DNA from: Myxococcaceae bacterium
GTDB lineage: Bacteria; Myxococcota; Myxococcia; Myxococcales; Myxococcaceae
NCBI GenBank assembly: GCA_016793095.1
Contig: JAEUJQ010000045.1
Coordinates: forward strand, 1-64,000
Length of the DNA stretch: 64,000 nt
Reading direction: 5' to 3'
The notes below the pieces were generated by a model. The model was given only the letters and a program-made list of their open reading frames with translations, ran no database searches and was not told where the DNA came from. A program made the translations under genes and the position numbers. This document shows, piece after piece, positions 45,592 through 57,531 of this stretch. The number at the start of each line of letters is the position of its first letter. The stretch's first letter is position 1.

Positions 45592-45997
45592 GACCCGGCA
45601 CGTAGCACGCCACCTGCGGCCCGTGAGCCCAGTCGTCTTCCTGCGGCGCGCTCTCCCGGCCGTTGAAGGCTGGCTGCGACGGACCGCCCCGGTTCAGGCG
45701 CTCCCGGCGCCTGGGTGCGAGATCGTCTCGGACAAGACGGGCGACCACCGCTCACGGTCGCCCGGCCCGCCGTGTCGTGTCGTGCGTGTCAGGCGAGGCT
45801 CGCTGAACACGTCGCAGGCCCCACGGGGGACGCCCCTGGCCGCAATGAGACGACCTCGCGTCGTGGTTTCGGCGAAGTCCAGTTGGCCGCCGTCGAGCCA
45901 CCGAAGCGCCAGAGCGACTGGCCGGTCGGGGAATCGACGGTGATCAACTCCATCGAGCGATGGCATATGCAGGCCTCGCCCACCACCCGGAGCGCCC
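45592..45997. other. Intergenic region upstream of mutS2 with one perfect hairpin
   Basis: About 406 bp between divergent genes. It holds no convincing frame. CGGGCGACC (45738-45746) pairs perfectly with GGTCGCCCG (45756-45764) around a 9-nt loop; no T-run follows. The region should carry promoters for both the TPR gene and mutS2, but I see no strong -35/-10 pair. Confidence 0.5.
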
Positions 45998-48409
45998 GTG
46001 GACGTCTCAGATCGCACCCTCACCGCACTCGGCTTCGACGACGTTCGAGCCGCCATCGGCGCGCGCTGCCGCACGGAGGTAGGCCGGGCCCGTGGTCTCA
46101 AGCGCCCGTTCCTCGATGGCGTTCCCGAGGTGCTGGCCAGCCTCGAGCACGTCGAGGAGGCCCGCGCGCTCAAGCAGGAGCCCCTCTCGCTGCCGATCGG
46201 CGGCCTGGTCGATCTGCGCCCCTCACTCGATCGCGCCTCCAAGGGCGGCATGCTCGAGCCGCGCGAGCTGATGGCCATCTGTCAGGCGCTGTTCGCGTTC
46301 GAGCGGGCCTATGAGGTGCTGCAGGAGCGCCGCGAGAAGGTGCCGCACCTCGCCGCGCTCGGCCGACGCATGCCGTTGCTGGGCCGCCTCGCCACGCGCC
46401 TCGATCGCAGCTTCGAGGCCAGCGGCGAGATCTCCGATCGCGCGAGCGACGAGCTCCGCGACGCCCGGGAGCGCGCCCGCGGCCTGCACCGGCGCATCCG
46501 GGCGCGGCTGGACGAGCTGCTCCGTGAGGAGCGCTTCGCGGTCAACCTGCGCGAGGCGTACTACTCGGTGCGCAACGATCGCTACGTGGTGCCGGTGCTC
46601 TCGAGCCACCAGCGGGAGGTCGAGGGCATCGTCCACAACGCGAGCCAGTCGGGCCAGACGCTCTTCGTCGAACCGCAGGAGCTGATCGGCGTCGGCAACG
46701 AGCTGGCCATCGCCCAGTCGGTGGTGCTCGAGGAGGAGCGGAAGGTGCTGGTCGAGCTCTCGGGGCTGGTCGCCCGCGAGGCGGCGAAGGTCGAAGACGG
46801 CCTGCTCGCGTCGGCCGAGCTCGACGAGCTCGAGGCCATCGCCATCCTCTCCCTCGAGCTGCACACCTCGACGCCGTCGGTGCACCCGGCGCACGGGCCG
46901 CTCAACGTGAAGGGGCTTCGGCACCCGCGGCTGGTCCTCAAAGGCGATCAGGTGATCGCCAACGACGTCGATCTCTCGCAGGGCGCACGGGCGCTCGTGG
47001 TGTCAGGCCCCAACGCTGGCGGCAAGACCGTCACGCTCACCGGCGTCGGCCTGTGCGCGCTGATGGTGCGGGCGGGCCTGCCGATCCCCTGCGATCCCGG
47101 CTCGTCGATCCCGCTCTTCAATCAGGTGCACTCGGCCATCGGCGATCTGCAGGATCTCGAGCAGGGGCTGTCCACCTTCTCGGCCCACGTGACGGTGCTG
47201 AAGAGCGTGGTGGCCACGGCGAAGAAGGGCGCGCTGGTGCTGATCGACGAGATCGCCGCCGACACGGACCCACGTGAGGGCGCCGCGATCGCGACCGCCG
47301 TGCTCGAGGATCTGCTCGAGAAGGGCGCGCTGGTGCTCGTCACCACGCACCTCGAGGAGCTCAAGGCCCTCGCGCACCTCGACGAGCGCTTCGTGAACGG
47401 TCGCGTGGGCTTCGACGCGAAGAGAATGGCGCCCACGTACCGGCTCCAGCTTGGCGCGGCGGGCGCATCGTCGGCCATCGACATCGCGCGCCGGGTCGGG
47501 CTGCCGGAGTCCGTCTGCAGCCGCGCCACGGCCCTCGCCCAGAACGCAGGCGGCGCCCTGTCGAAGGCGCTCCAGGCCGCTGAGGAGGAGCGCCGTCAGA
47601 TGCTCGATCAGCGTGATCAGGCCGAGCGCGACGCGAAGGAGGCCAGCGCCCTCAAGGCCGCAGCCGAGGCGCAGCTCGCCGAGCTGCAGCGGAGGAAGAA
47701 GGAAGAGGAGCTGAAGTTCCGGGAGTCGCTGCGCGCCGAGCTCGAGTTCGCCCGCCAGCAGATCCGTACGCTCGTCGAGCGCCTCGAGACCGATCGCAGC
47801 GACAAGGCGCTCAAGGCCGCGAAGGACGCGGCGGCCGAGCTGAGCGCCCGCATCACCGATCAGACGACGGCAGAGCGCGCGGTGCGCACCGAGCTCAAGA
47901 GCGGCCCCGAGGAGCTGCTCCCGCTCGAGCTCAAGCCAGGGGCGAAGGCGCGGCATCGCTCCCTGGACGCCGAGGTGGAGATCATCGACGTCTCGCACGA
48001 CGCCGCGGTAGTGACGATGGGCGCCCTGCGCATGCGGGTGCCGGTCTCGGAGCTGCTCCCTGCGAAGAAGTCCGCCGCCTCCCCCGCCCGCTTCCCCTCC
48101 GCGACGGCGAAGAAGGACGAGCAGCTGAAGCGGGCTGAGGCTTCTTCTGCGAAGCCGATGACGCTCGCGAGCCCGACGCTCGATCTGCGCGGCCAGCGAG
48201 CCGAGGACGCCCTGCGAGAGGTCGAGCGCTTCCTCGATCGGGTGTCGCGAGACGGCGAGGCCGCCGCGATCCTCCTGCACGGCCACGGCACGGGCGCGCT
48301 CAAGACGGTGATCCGCGAGCACCTGCGCTCGTCCCCCTACGCGAAGACCTTCAGGCCCGGTGACGGCCCCGAGGGCGGCGACGGCGTGACGGTGGTGGAG
48401 CTGGCGTGA
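45998..48409 (+). CDS. mutS2: MutS2 (endonuclease/ribosome-collision factor) with Smr domain
   Basis: 803 aa. Lacks the MutS mismatch-recognition domain; has MutS core helices, Walker A GPNAGGKT near residue 332, Walker B LVLIDEIAADTDPREG, GAAGASSAIDIA, a long coiled coil (525-630), and a C-terminal Smr nuclease domain with LDLRGQRAEDAL and LLHGHGTGAL. Bacterial MutS2 suppresses recombination and, in B. subtilis, splits collided ribosomes. GTG start 45998; stop overlaps the next start (GTGA). Confidence 0.95.
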   Translation: MDVSDRTLTALGFDDVRAAIGARCRTEVGRARGLKRPFLDGVPEVLASLEHVEEARALKQEPLSLPIGGLVDLRPSLDRASKGGMLEPRELMAICQALFAFERAYEVLQERREKVPHLAALGRRMPLLGRLATRLDRSFEASGEISDRASDELRDARERARGLHRRIRARLDELLREERFAVNLREAYYSVRNDRYVVPVLSSHQREVEGIVHNASQSGQTLFVEPQELIGVGNELAIAQSVVLEEERKVLVELSGLVAREAAKVEDGLLASAELDELEAIAILSLELHTSTPSVHPAHGPLNVKGLRHPRLVLKGDQVIANDVDLSQGARALVVSGPNAGGKTVTLTGVGLCALMVRAGLPIPCDPGSSIPLFNQVHSAIGDLQDLEQGLSTFSAHVTVLKSVVATAKKGALVLIDEIAADTDPREGAAIATAVLEDLLEKGALVLVTTHLEELKALAHLDERFVNGRVGFDAKRMAPTYRLQLGAAGASSAIDIARRVGLPESVCSRATALAQNAGGALSKALQAAEEERRQMLDQRDQAERDAKEASALKAAAEAQLAELQRRKKEEELKFRESLRAELEFARQQIRTLVERLETDRSDKALKAAKDAAAELSARITDQTTAERAVRTELKSGPEELLPLELKPGAKARHRSLDAEVEIIDVSHDAAVVTMGALRMRVPVSELLPAKKSAASPARFPSATAKKDEQLKRAEASSAKPMTLASPTLDLRGQRAEDALREVERFLDRVSRDGEAAAILLHGHGTGALKTVIREHLRSSPYAKTFRPGDGPEGGDGVTVVELA

Positions 48410-49362
48410 AGCTCGGGAGCCTCGAACTGGCGACGCCGTTCATCCTGGCGCCACTCGAGAGCGTGAGCGACGCGGCCTTCCGCAGGCTGTGCTGGTCGCT
48501 CGGAGCCGGCCTGACGTGGACCGAGATGATCCGGGCGCGCGGCCTCACCCGGAACAACCGGAGCACGATCGAGCTCATCGACTGCTTCGAGGCCGACGTG
48601 CCGACCGGGGTGCAGTTGATGGTGGTGAACGAGGGCGAGCTCGAGGAGGCGCTCGAGCGGATCGAGCAGCTCGCGGCGACGACCCACCCTCACTTCCGCA
48701 ACCTGCGCGCCGTCGATCTCAACTTCGGCTGCCCATCGCCCGAGGTGATCAAGGTGGGCGCCGGTCCGGCGTTGCTCAAGCGGCGCAACAAGCTGCGGTC
48801 GATCTTCGAGGTGTTGCGGACCTGGAAGCAGCGCACGGCCCTGCCGATCGGAGCGATCACCGCGAAGATCCGCCTCGGCCTCAACCGGCTGGAGATGGAT
48901 CAGAAGGTGTACCTGCCGATCGTCGAGCTCGCGAACGAGCTGCTCGACGGGCTGACCGTCCACGCTCGGCACGCGCGAGAGGAGTCGACGACGAGCGCGC
49001 ACTGGGAGGCGCTCGCCGAGGTGAAGCAGCGCGCCACGGTGCCCATCATCGGCAACGGAGACGTCGTCTCGCTACAGACGGCGCAGCGGCTCATCGAGCA
49101 GACCGGCTGCGACGGCGTGATGATCGCCCGAGGCGCGATCCGCTCGCCGTGGATCTTCCGGGAGCTCACGGGCCAGGGGCCAGGTCAGCCCGCTCTCGCC
49201 GAGGTCGATCTCGCCGAAGAGGAATGGCGGCGCCGCGCGACCTCGCTCGGCAGCAAGCCCAAGTACTTCGAGTGGCACGCCGAGGGCTTCCGTCGCATGC
49301 GTGATCGCCATGCCGGCAGCGCGACGTCCACCGCGCTGCCTCCGAACGAGCACATGCGCTGA
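48406..49362 (+). CDS. dus: tRNA-dihydrouridine synthase family protein
   Basis: 318 aa. FMN enzyme reducing tRNA uridine to dihydrouridine. LAPLESVSDAAFR at the start, VDLNFGCPSPEV with the catalytic Cys near residue 109, AKIRLGLN, LTVHARHARE, IIGNGDVVS and GVMIARGAI are all family blocks. GTG start overlaps mutS2 by 4 nt. Subfamily (A, B or C) not assigned; convergent with rnr. Confidence 0.93.
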   Translation: MKLGSLELATPFILAPLESVSDAAFRRLCWSLGAGLTWTEMIRARGLTRNNRSTIELIDCFEADVPTGVQLMVVNEGELEEALERIEQLAATTHPHFRNLRAVDLNFGCPSPEVIKVGAGPALLKRRNKLRSIFEVLRTWKQRTALPIGAITAKIRLGLNRLEMDQKVYLPIVELANELLDGLTVHARHAREESTTSAHWEALAEVKQRATVPIIGNGDVVSLQTAQRLIEQTGCDGVMIARGAIRSPWIFRELTGQGPGQPALAEVDLAEEEWRRRATSLGSKPKYFEWHAEGFRRMRDRHAGSATSTALPPNEHMR

Positions 49363-49371
49363 CCCGCGCGT

Positions 49372-52143
<2,772 letters not shown>

Positions 52144-52410
52144 CACCTGCTCTGCATCAATTGCCAAAAGAAACTCGTCGTGACCCGCGATGGAAAACGA
52201 GAAGGCCAGTGACTGCGCCGCTGTCGAGCGTCGCCGCCGCTGGCCCTCGTCGTGGTGCAACGTGTGCGTCGCCGCGCCCGCGCGAGTCAGTGCCGGGTGC
52301 AGCATCGAACGAATAACCAGCGTGTGGCGGCTGCGCTCGTTCGAGTCCGCAGCCACGCGTTCGACAGCCTGACGCCAGCGCCTCGAGGGCCTGACGGTTC
52401 AGGGAGTGCG

Positions 52411-53094
52411 TCAGAAGTACCAGGCCGCTCCCACCGCGGGGGTGATCGTCGTGAGGGTGAAGGTGCCGTTGTCGAAGCCCAGCGCGAAGCCCAGCCCGAG
52501 CCGCCCGGTCAGGGAGAACGAGGGGGTGAAGAAGTACTCCGCGCCACCGCCCACCTGGCCGAAGAGCCCCATGCCTCGGCCGATGCTGGCGCTGATCGGG
52601 GCGCCCAGGCCGACCTGCACGTTGATGAGAGGGCGGAGCGAATCGCCGGGGCTGCGGAAGTGGTAGTCCATGCCCACCAGCGCGCCGAAGCCCATCGCGA
52701 AGCTGCCACCCACCGACATCCCGAAGCCGAGATCGAAGAGCAGCGTGAAGCCGTCCGTCGCCCAATATGAGAAGCCGACCGTACCGGCGTCGAACAGGAC
52801 GCTGCCGGTGCCGGTCGTCCTGGGGATCGCCTGGCCGCCGAAGGTGGCGCGAACGCCGAAGGCGCCCTTCCCTGCCGAGCCGCCCTCCGCGACGGGAGCA
52901 GCCTTCGGCTTCTCGGCCGGCTTGTCGCCCTCCTTCTGGGGAGGCTGGGTGGCGTAGGGGTTGTCGTTGGGCTGGTTGACGGGCTGGGTGGTGGTCCCCG
53001 AGCCCGGCGTCACCGGCGTGATCTCCGTGCCGATCTCCTGGGCCACGGCCAGCGAGCTCAGCGCCATCACCACTGCCACACACAGTCGCTTCAC
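52411..53094 (-). CDS. Secreted outer-membrane beta-barrel-like protein
   Basis: 227 aa from GTG 53094, preceded by GGAGGACC. Signal peptide ends LAVAQ; a disordered Thr/Pro/Asn/Lys segment (about 20-72) precedes Gly-rich alternating strands (FGVRATFGGQAIP, GFTLLFDLGFGMSVGG, YFFTPSFSLTGRLGLGFALG) and a terminal AWYF typical of barrels. No family named with confidence. It follows the H1-tailed gene (98-bp gap) and precedes rnr on the same strand. Confidence 0.8.
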   Translation of the reverse strand: MKRLCVAVVMALSSLAVAQEIGTEITPVTPGSGTTTQPVNQPNDNPYATQPPQKEGDKPAEKPKAAPVAEGGSAGKGAFGVRATFGGQAIPRTTGTGSVLFDAGTVGFSYWATDGFTLLFDLGFGMSVGGSFAMGFGALVGMDYHFRSPGDSLRPLINVQVGLGAPISASIGRGMGLFGQVGGGAEYFFTPSFSLTGRLGLGFALGFDNGTFTLTTITPAVGAAWYF

Positions 53095-53192
53095 GGCGGT
53101 CCTCCTGTGCCCACGTCGGGGCTGGGGTTGATTCGGTGCAACGCGTCTGCACGACCCACTCGCGCGGGTCCGTGCGCAACCTTCTTCGGCGC

Positions 53193-54503
53193 TCAGGGCA
53201 GCACGACCTCGAGCGGCTTGACGTCCACGGTGACGCGGAACTGCTTGGACACCTGCATGGGGTTGTGCGTCTTCGCGAGGAAGAAGTCGAGGTCGAGCAC
53301 GCCGGGGTTGCGCGGCGTGAAGAAGAACTCGCGCACCGGCCCCTGCGGCTCGAGGTTCACCTCGCGCAAAGAGAGGCGCTTGGCCGCGCCCGGCTCGATG
53401 CTCCAGACATGGCCCTGCTTCTCGGGCAGGCGCACGACGAGGCCGTGGTTCACCTTCACGGTCGCCGTCTTCGGGTTGCTCGAGGCGCCCTCGATGGTGG
53501 TGAGCTCGAGCGAGTCCCGGGCGACGGGCGGGTACTCGGGAGCCCGCGGCTCGCACACGTCCGCCTGAATGGTGCCGCCCCACCCCGTGGTCTTCTCGAT
53601 GACGCCGGTGGCGACCATGATCTCGCCGACGAACTTCTTGAGGCCCTTCTGGCCCTTGCCCTCGATGGTGAAGGCCACCTGCTGCCGCGTGCCGTGGTTG
53701 GTGACCACGAGGTAGTACTCGTCACCGCTCAGCTCCAGGCGGCCGCGGAGGGTCGCGTAGCCTCGCTGCCCCACCGACATGCCCGGCTGGCTGATGGTCT
53801 CGATCTCGCCTGGCGAGAAGAGGCGCAGCTTGACCTCCTCGGCGGCGGGCTCGGCGGCAGGCTCGGCGCTCTCGAGCTTCTTGGCCGAGTACTTCCGCAC
53901 GTCGATCGTTCCGCCGTAGTTGTGGTGCTTCTTGATGAGCCCCGCCACGGAGACGCGGTGCTCGGTGTACGCCGGCAGCACTTCCTGATCGGGGCCCTGG
54001 AGGAGGAACCAGAGCTCGCGCTTGTCGCGGCCGATCACCTCGAGGTACGGGAAGCCCTGGTAGACGATCAGCCGGCCCTTGAGCTGGCCCTCGCCGAACA
54101 CGCCGCGCGCGCCGACCGTCAGCACCTGCTCCATCTCGCGCTTGGTGAGCTGCTCGAGCTCGGACGGGAGCTTCGTCGCACGAGGCAGGGGCTTGTCGGG
54201 CATCGGGCCGCCCCAGCCGTCAGAGCGTCGGGTCGGCGCGCTGATCGCCGGTGCCGGAATGGCGGCGCCCTTCTTCTGCGGCCGGGCCTCGGCCTTCTTC
54301 GGGGCCTCGACCGGCGCGGGCTTCTGAACTGCCTTCGCAGGAGCAGGCGTCGCGACAGCCTTCGTCGGCTTCGCAGCAGCCTTCGCTTTGGCCGGCTTCT
54401 TCGCAGCCTTGGCCTTCGCGGGCTTCGCCGCTTTCGCTTTCACCGGCTTCTTCGCGGACTTCGCAGGCTTCGACTTGCGGGCGGACGCCTTCTTTTTTGC
54501 CAA
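53193..54503 (-). CDS. Protein with histone H1-like Lys/Ala tail, OB-like repeats and chagasin-like end
   Basis: 436 aa from TTG 54503, which has GGAGAGA upstream. Residues 1-80 are Lys/Ala/Pro repeats (KKPAKAKAAKPAK) resembling histone H1 tails. Two related beta-rich units follow, each ending alike: VSVAGLIKKHHNYGGTIDV and IMVATGVIEKTTGWGGTIQA (about residues 120-330). The C-terminal 100 residues (VRLPEKQGHVWSIEPGAAK; FFFTPRNPGVLDLDFFLA) resemble chagasin-type beta sandwiches. No signal peptide. A DNA- or RNA-binding role for the tail is inferred; function unknown. Confidence 0.78.
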   Translation of the reverse strand: MAKKKASARKSKPAKSAKKPVKAKAAKPAKAKAAKKPAKAKAAAKPTKAVATPAPAKAVQKPAPVEAPKKAEARPQKKGAAIPAPAISAPTRRSDGWGGPMPDKPLPRATKLPSELEQLTKREMEQVLTVGARGVFGEGQLKGRLIVYQGFPYLEVIGRDKRELWFLLQGPDQEVLPAYTEHRVSVAGLIKKHHNYGGTIDVRKYSAKKLESAEPAAEPAAEEVKLRLFSPGEIETISQPGMSVGQRGYATLRGRLELSGDEYYLVVTNHGTRQQVAFTIEGKGQKGLKKFVGEIMVATGVIEKTTGWGGTIQADVCEPRAPEYPPVARDSLELTTIEGASSNPKTATVKVNHGLVVRLPEKQGHVWSIEPGAAKRLSLREVNLEPQGPVREFFFTPRNPGVLDLDFFLAKTHNPMQVSKQFRVTVDVKPLEVVLP

Positions 54504-54691
54504 CGCCGTCTCTCCTTGGGGCACGCTCCGCGTCGGTGCGAGCGGCGGGAGCGCACTAGCGCACACTTCACCCGCGAGTCAATCCAAGTCCTGCAATTTC
54601 CAGCGTTTTTTCAGGTTTGCAGAGGTCAGCCCTACAGCTTCCAGGGGGTTGCCGATTCCACTGAGCGTTCGAAGCAGGTACGAGGCGCGCC

Positions 54692-55897
54692 ATGACTCTG
54701 CTTCCCGTTGAGGCGGCCCTCGAGCGGATTCTGCGGTTGTGCCAGCGGCTGGACGCGGAGGTGAGCCCGGTCGGACTGGCGTTGGGACGAGCGCTCGCCC
54801 GCGACGTGAGGGCGGGCCGCACCCTGCCTCCCTGGGACAACTCGGCCATGGACGGCTTCGCAGTGCACACGCAGGACACGGAGCGACCCGGCGCGACCCT
54901 GAAGATCACCTCGACGATCCACGCGGGCGAGCGGCCGGCCACGCGGGTCGAGCCGGGGTGCTGCGCGCGGATCATGACGGGTGCGCAGGTGCCCGCGGGC
55001 GCCGACGCGGTGGTGATGCAGGAGAAGACCCGGCCGGCCGCCGAGGGCGCGGTCATCATCGACGAGGTACCCAGGGCGGGTCAGAACATCCGCCGGAGGG
55101 GCGAAGACATCGAAGAAGGAGCGCTGCTGCTGCCGGCCGGGCGCGCCCTCGGAGTGGCGGAGCAGGCCGCGTTGTGGGCCCAGGGCATCAGCGAGGTCGA
55201 CGTGGGGCGGCGGCCGCGGGTGGCGATCGCCTCGAGCGGAGACGAGCTCTGTGACGTCTCGGAGGCCCCCAACGGGCGCATCGTCGACACCAACACCCCT
55301 GTCCTCGCGCAGCTCGTCTCCCTGAACGGCGGCACGGCCACGGTGCTTGGGCGCGCGTCGGATCGCCTCGACGCGATGCGCGACCTCTTCCGCCGCGGCC
55401 TCGAGCACGACGTGCTGATCACGGTCGCGGGCGCCTCGGTCGGCGACAAGGACTTCACCCGTGAGGCGCTGGAGAGCCTCGGCGTCGCGGTGGACTTCTG
55501 GAAGGTCGCGATGAAGCCGGGGAAGCCGCTCGCGGTCGGGCGGAAGGACCGCACGCTGGTGTTCGGCCTGCCCGGAAACCCTGTCTCGGCCATGGTGACG
55601 TTCGAGCTCTTCGTGCGCCCTGCGCTGCGGGTGTTGCAGGGCCTGCCGGTGGCCGTCCCTCTCCTTCCGGCGAGGCTCGCCGAGCCGATCAAGAAGGCGG
55701 CGGGGTTACGCCACTTCATCCGCGCCCGACTCGAACGGCGGGGGACCGAGCTGTGGGCGGTGCCGCTCGTATCCCAGTCATCTGGCGCGCTTGCGAGCGC
55801 CGTCGGTGCCACCCACTTGATTTCGATCGGCTCAGATGAGACGCAGATCCCGTCAGGCGCCGTCGTCGATGTCCTCCCGCTGTCCTGGGGAGCCTGA
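54692..55897 (+). CDS. moeA: Molybdopterin molybdenumtransferase MoeA
   Basis: 401 aa; inserts molybdate into adenylylated molybdopterin. PPWDNSAMDGFAV near residue 45, ARIMTGAQVPAGADAVVMQE, SSGDEL, GRIVDTN, VAGASVGDKDF and MKPGKPLAVGR are all intact, followed by FGLPGNPVSAMVTFELFV. Normal length with a complete domain IV. Preceded by 188 bp shared with the divergent H1-tailed gene. No other molybdenum-cofactor genes are in the window. Confidence 0.95.
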   Translation: MTLLPVEAALERILRLCQRLDAEVSPVGLALGRALARDVRAGRTLPPWDNSAMDGFAVHTQDTERPGATLKITSTIHAGERPATRVEPGCCARIMTGAQVPAGADAVVMQEKTRPAAEGAVIIDEVPRAGQNIRRRGEDIEEGALLLPAGRALGVAEQAALWAQGISEVDVGRRPRVAIASSGDELCDVSEAPNGRIVDTNTPVLAQLVSLNGGTATVLGRASDRLDAMRDLFRRGLEHDVLITVAGASVGDKDFTREALESLGVAVDFWKVAMKPGKPLAVGRKDRTLVFGLPGNPVSAMVTFELFVRPALRVLQGLPVAVPLLPARLAEPIKKAAGLRHFIRARLERRGTELWAVPLVSQSSGALASAVGATHLISIGSDETQIPSGAVVDVLPLSWGA

Positions 55898-55997
55898 TGG
55901 AGCTGTGCAACCTTTGTCGAAGGTGCGCATCAGAGCCGTCGTAACCAGCAACGCGCCCGGCCATGTGGTCCGGAGCCACTCTGAACGAGGGGTTGTG

Positions 55998-56669
55998 ATG
56001 ACGACCGAGACGACGATGTTGCCGATGAAGAAGCGCACGACGCACCTCGAGCTCTACTCCGAGTCGCCGCTGCCCACCGAGCGCGGGCAGTTCCGCATCG
56101 TGGTGTTCCGCGATCGGCGCAATGGGCGCGAGCACGTCGCGATGGTGAAGGGCGACGTCTCGGGTCGCGAAGGCGTGCCGGTGCGGGTCCACTCGGAGTG
56201 CCTCACGAGCGAGGTGTTCGGCAGCCTGCGCTGCGACTGCCGCGCGCAGCTCGATCGCGCGATGGACTTCATCAACCAGCAGGGCTGCGGGGTGCTGCTG
56301 TACCTGCGCCAGGAAGGCCGAGGCATCGGGCTGGGCAACAAGATCCGCGCGTACAAGCTGCAGCAGGAGGACGGCCTGGACACCGTCGAGGCCAACCTGA
56401 AGCTGGGCTTCGGAGACGATCTGCGTCGCTACGACGTGGCGGCGGAGATGCTGCATGGCCTGGGCGTGCAGTCGGTCGATCTCATCACCAACAACCCGCT
56501 CAAGATCGCGGGGCTCGTCGATGAAGGGGTGCCGGTGCGGCGCCGAATTCCGTCGCGGACCCTGACGAATCCGCTTAACGTCGAGTACCTCAAGACGAAG
56601 CGCGATCGGTCAGGTCACCTCATTGAGTTCCTCAGCGAAGACGGCGCGAAGGCCCAGCAGGCGGGCTGA
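55998..56669 (+). CDS. ribA: GTP cyclohydrolase II
   Basis: 223 aa from ATG 55998, preceded by GAGGGG. First step of riboflavin synthesis: GTP to the pyrimidinone phosphate. Zinc ligands CLTSEVFGSLRCDC, the RQEGRGIGL block, and NNPLKIAGLV are present. It is a stand-alone RibA without a fused RibB half. 100 bp after moeA; no FMN riboswitch-like structure seen. Confidence 0.95.
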   Translation: MTTETTMLPMKKRTTHLELYSESPLPTERGQFRIVVFRDRRNGREHVAMVKGDVSGREGVPVRVHSECLTSEVFGSLRCDCRAQLDRAMDFINQQGCGVLLYLRQEGRGIGLGNKIRAYKLQQEDGLDTVEANLKLGFGDDLRRYDVAAEMLHGLGVQSVDLITNNPLKIAGLVDEGVPVRRRIPSRTLTNPLNVEYLKTKRDRSGHLIEFLSEDGAKAQQAG

Positions 56670-56709
56670 GCAGAAGCGGCCAGCATCGCGCTCGGCGCCC
56701 CCGATCACC

Positions 56710-57522
56710 GTGAGGTTCTGGGGCGTGCGGGGCTCGATCCCCTCTCCTGGCCCTGAGACGAGCCGGTACGGGGGAAACACTCCCTGCGTGGAGGTCCGCA
56801 TCGGCGAGGAGCTGGTGCTGTTCGACCTCGGCACCGGCGTGCGGGAGTTCGGCCAGGCCGCCCCCCGGCCAGTCGAGGGCGCCATCTTCCTCTCGCACTA
56901 CCACTACGATCACCTGCAGGGCCTGCCGTTCTTCGGGCCGATCTTCGACCCGCGCAGCCGGTTCGTCATCCGCGGCCCGACGCGCGATGGCCGGACGGTG
57001 AAGGACGTCATCGCAGGGCAGATGCAGCAGCCGTTCTTCCCGGTGACGGCCGAGATGGTGTTCCGCGCTCACCTCGAATACGAGCCGTTCGCCGCTGGCG
57101 ATCGGGCGCACGTCGGCCAGGGCGTGATCACCGCGATCGAGACGCACCACCCTGGCGGCAACCTCGCCTATCGGATCGAGTGTCGCGGGCGCTCCATCGT
57201 CTACGCGACGGACACCGAGCACGGCACGGCGCGCGACGCCCAGCTGGTGGAGTTCGCCCGTGGCGCCGACGTCTTCATCTACGACGCGATGTACACCGAG
57301 GACGAGTACCTGGGCCGGTCGGGCTCTCCCAGGATCGGCTGGGGCCACTCGACCCTCGAGACCGCCGTGAAGGTCGCTGACGACGCCGACGTGGGCACCC
57401 TCGTGCTGTTCCACCACGAGCCGACGCGCACCGACGACGCCATGGACGAGCTGGTGAAGACCGCGAAGCGCCTGCGGAAGAACACCATCGCCGCGAAGGA
57501 AGGGCTCGTCCTCAAGCTGTGA
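56710..57522 (+). CDS. Metallo-beta-lactamase-fold hydrolase
   Basis: 270 aa from GTG 56710; a TTG at 56623 would add 29 basic residues and overlap ribA by 47 nt. Neither start has a clear ribosome site; relatives begin just before RFWGVRGSIPSPGPETSRYG, which favours GTG. HYHYDH gives the HxHxDH metal motif, with later ligands in ETHHPGG, YATDTEHG and WGHST. Belongs to the 'MBL with GVRGSIP' group, often linked to signalling domains or cyclic-nucleotide phosphodiesterase activity; the substrate is unknown. Confidence 0.88.
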   Translation: MRFWGVRGSIPSPGPETSRYGGNTPCVEVRIGEELVLFDLGTGVREFGQAAPRPVEGAIFLSHYHYDHLQGLPFFGPIFDPRSRFVIRGPTRDGRTVKDVIAGQMQQPFFPVTAEMVFRAHLEYEPFAAGDRAHVGQGVITAIETHHPGGNLAYRIECRGRSIVYATDTEHGTARDAQLVEFARGADVFIYDAMYTEDEYLGRSGSPRIGWGHSTLETAVKVADDADVGTLVLFHHEPTRTDDAMDELVKTAKRLRKNTIAAKEGLVLKL

Positions 57523-57531
57523 GGGCCGCGC

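Noticed and set aside
55898-55997. FMN riboswitch before ribA
   Set aside because: The 100-bp gap lacks the conserved RFN-element helices.
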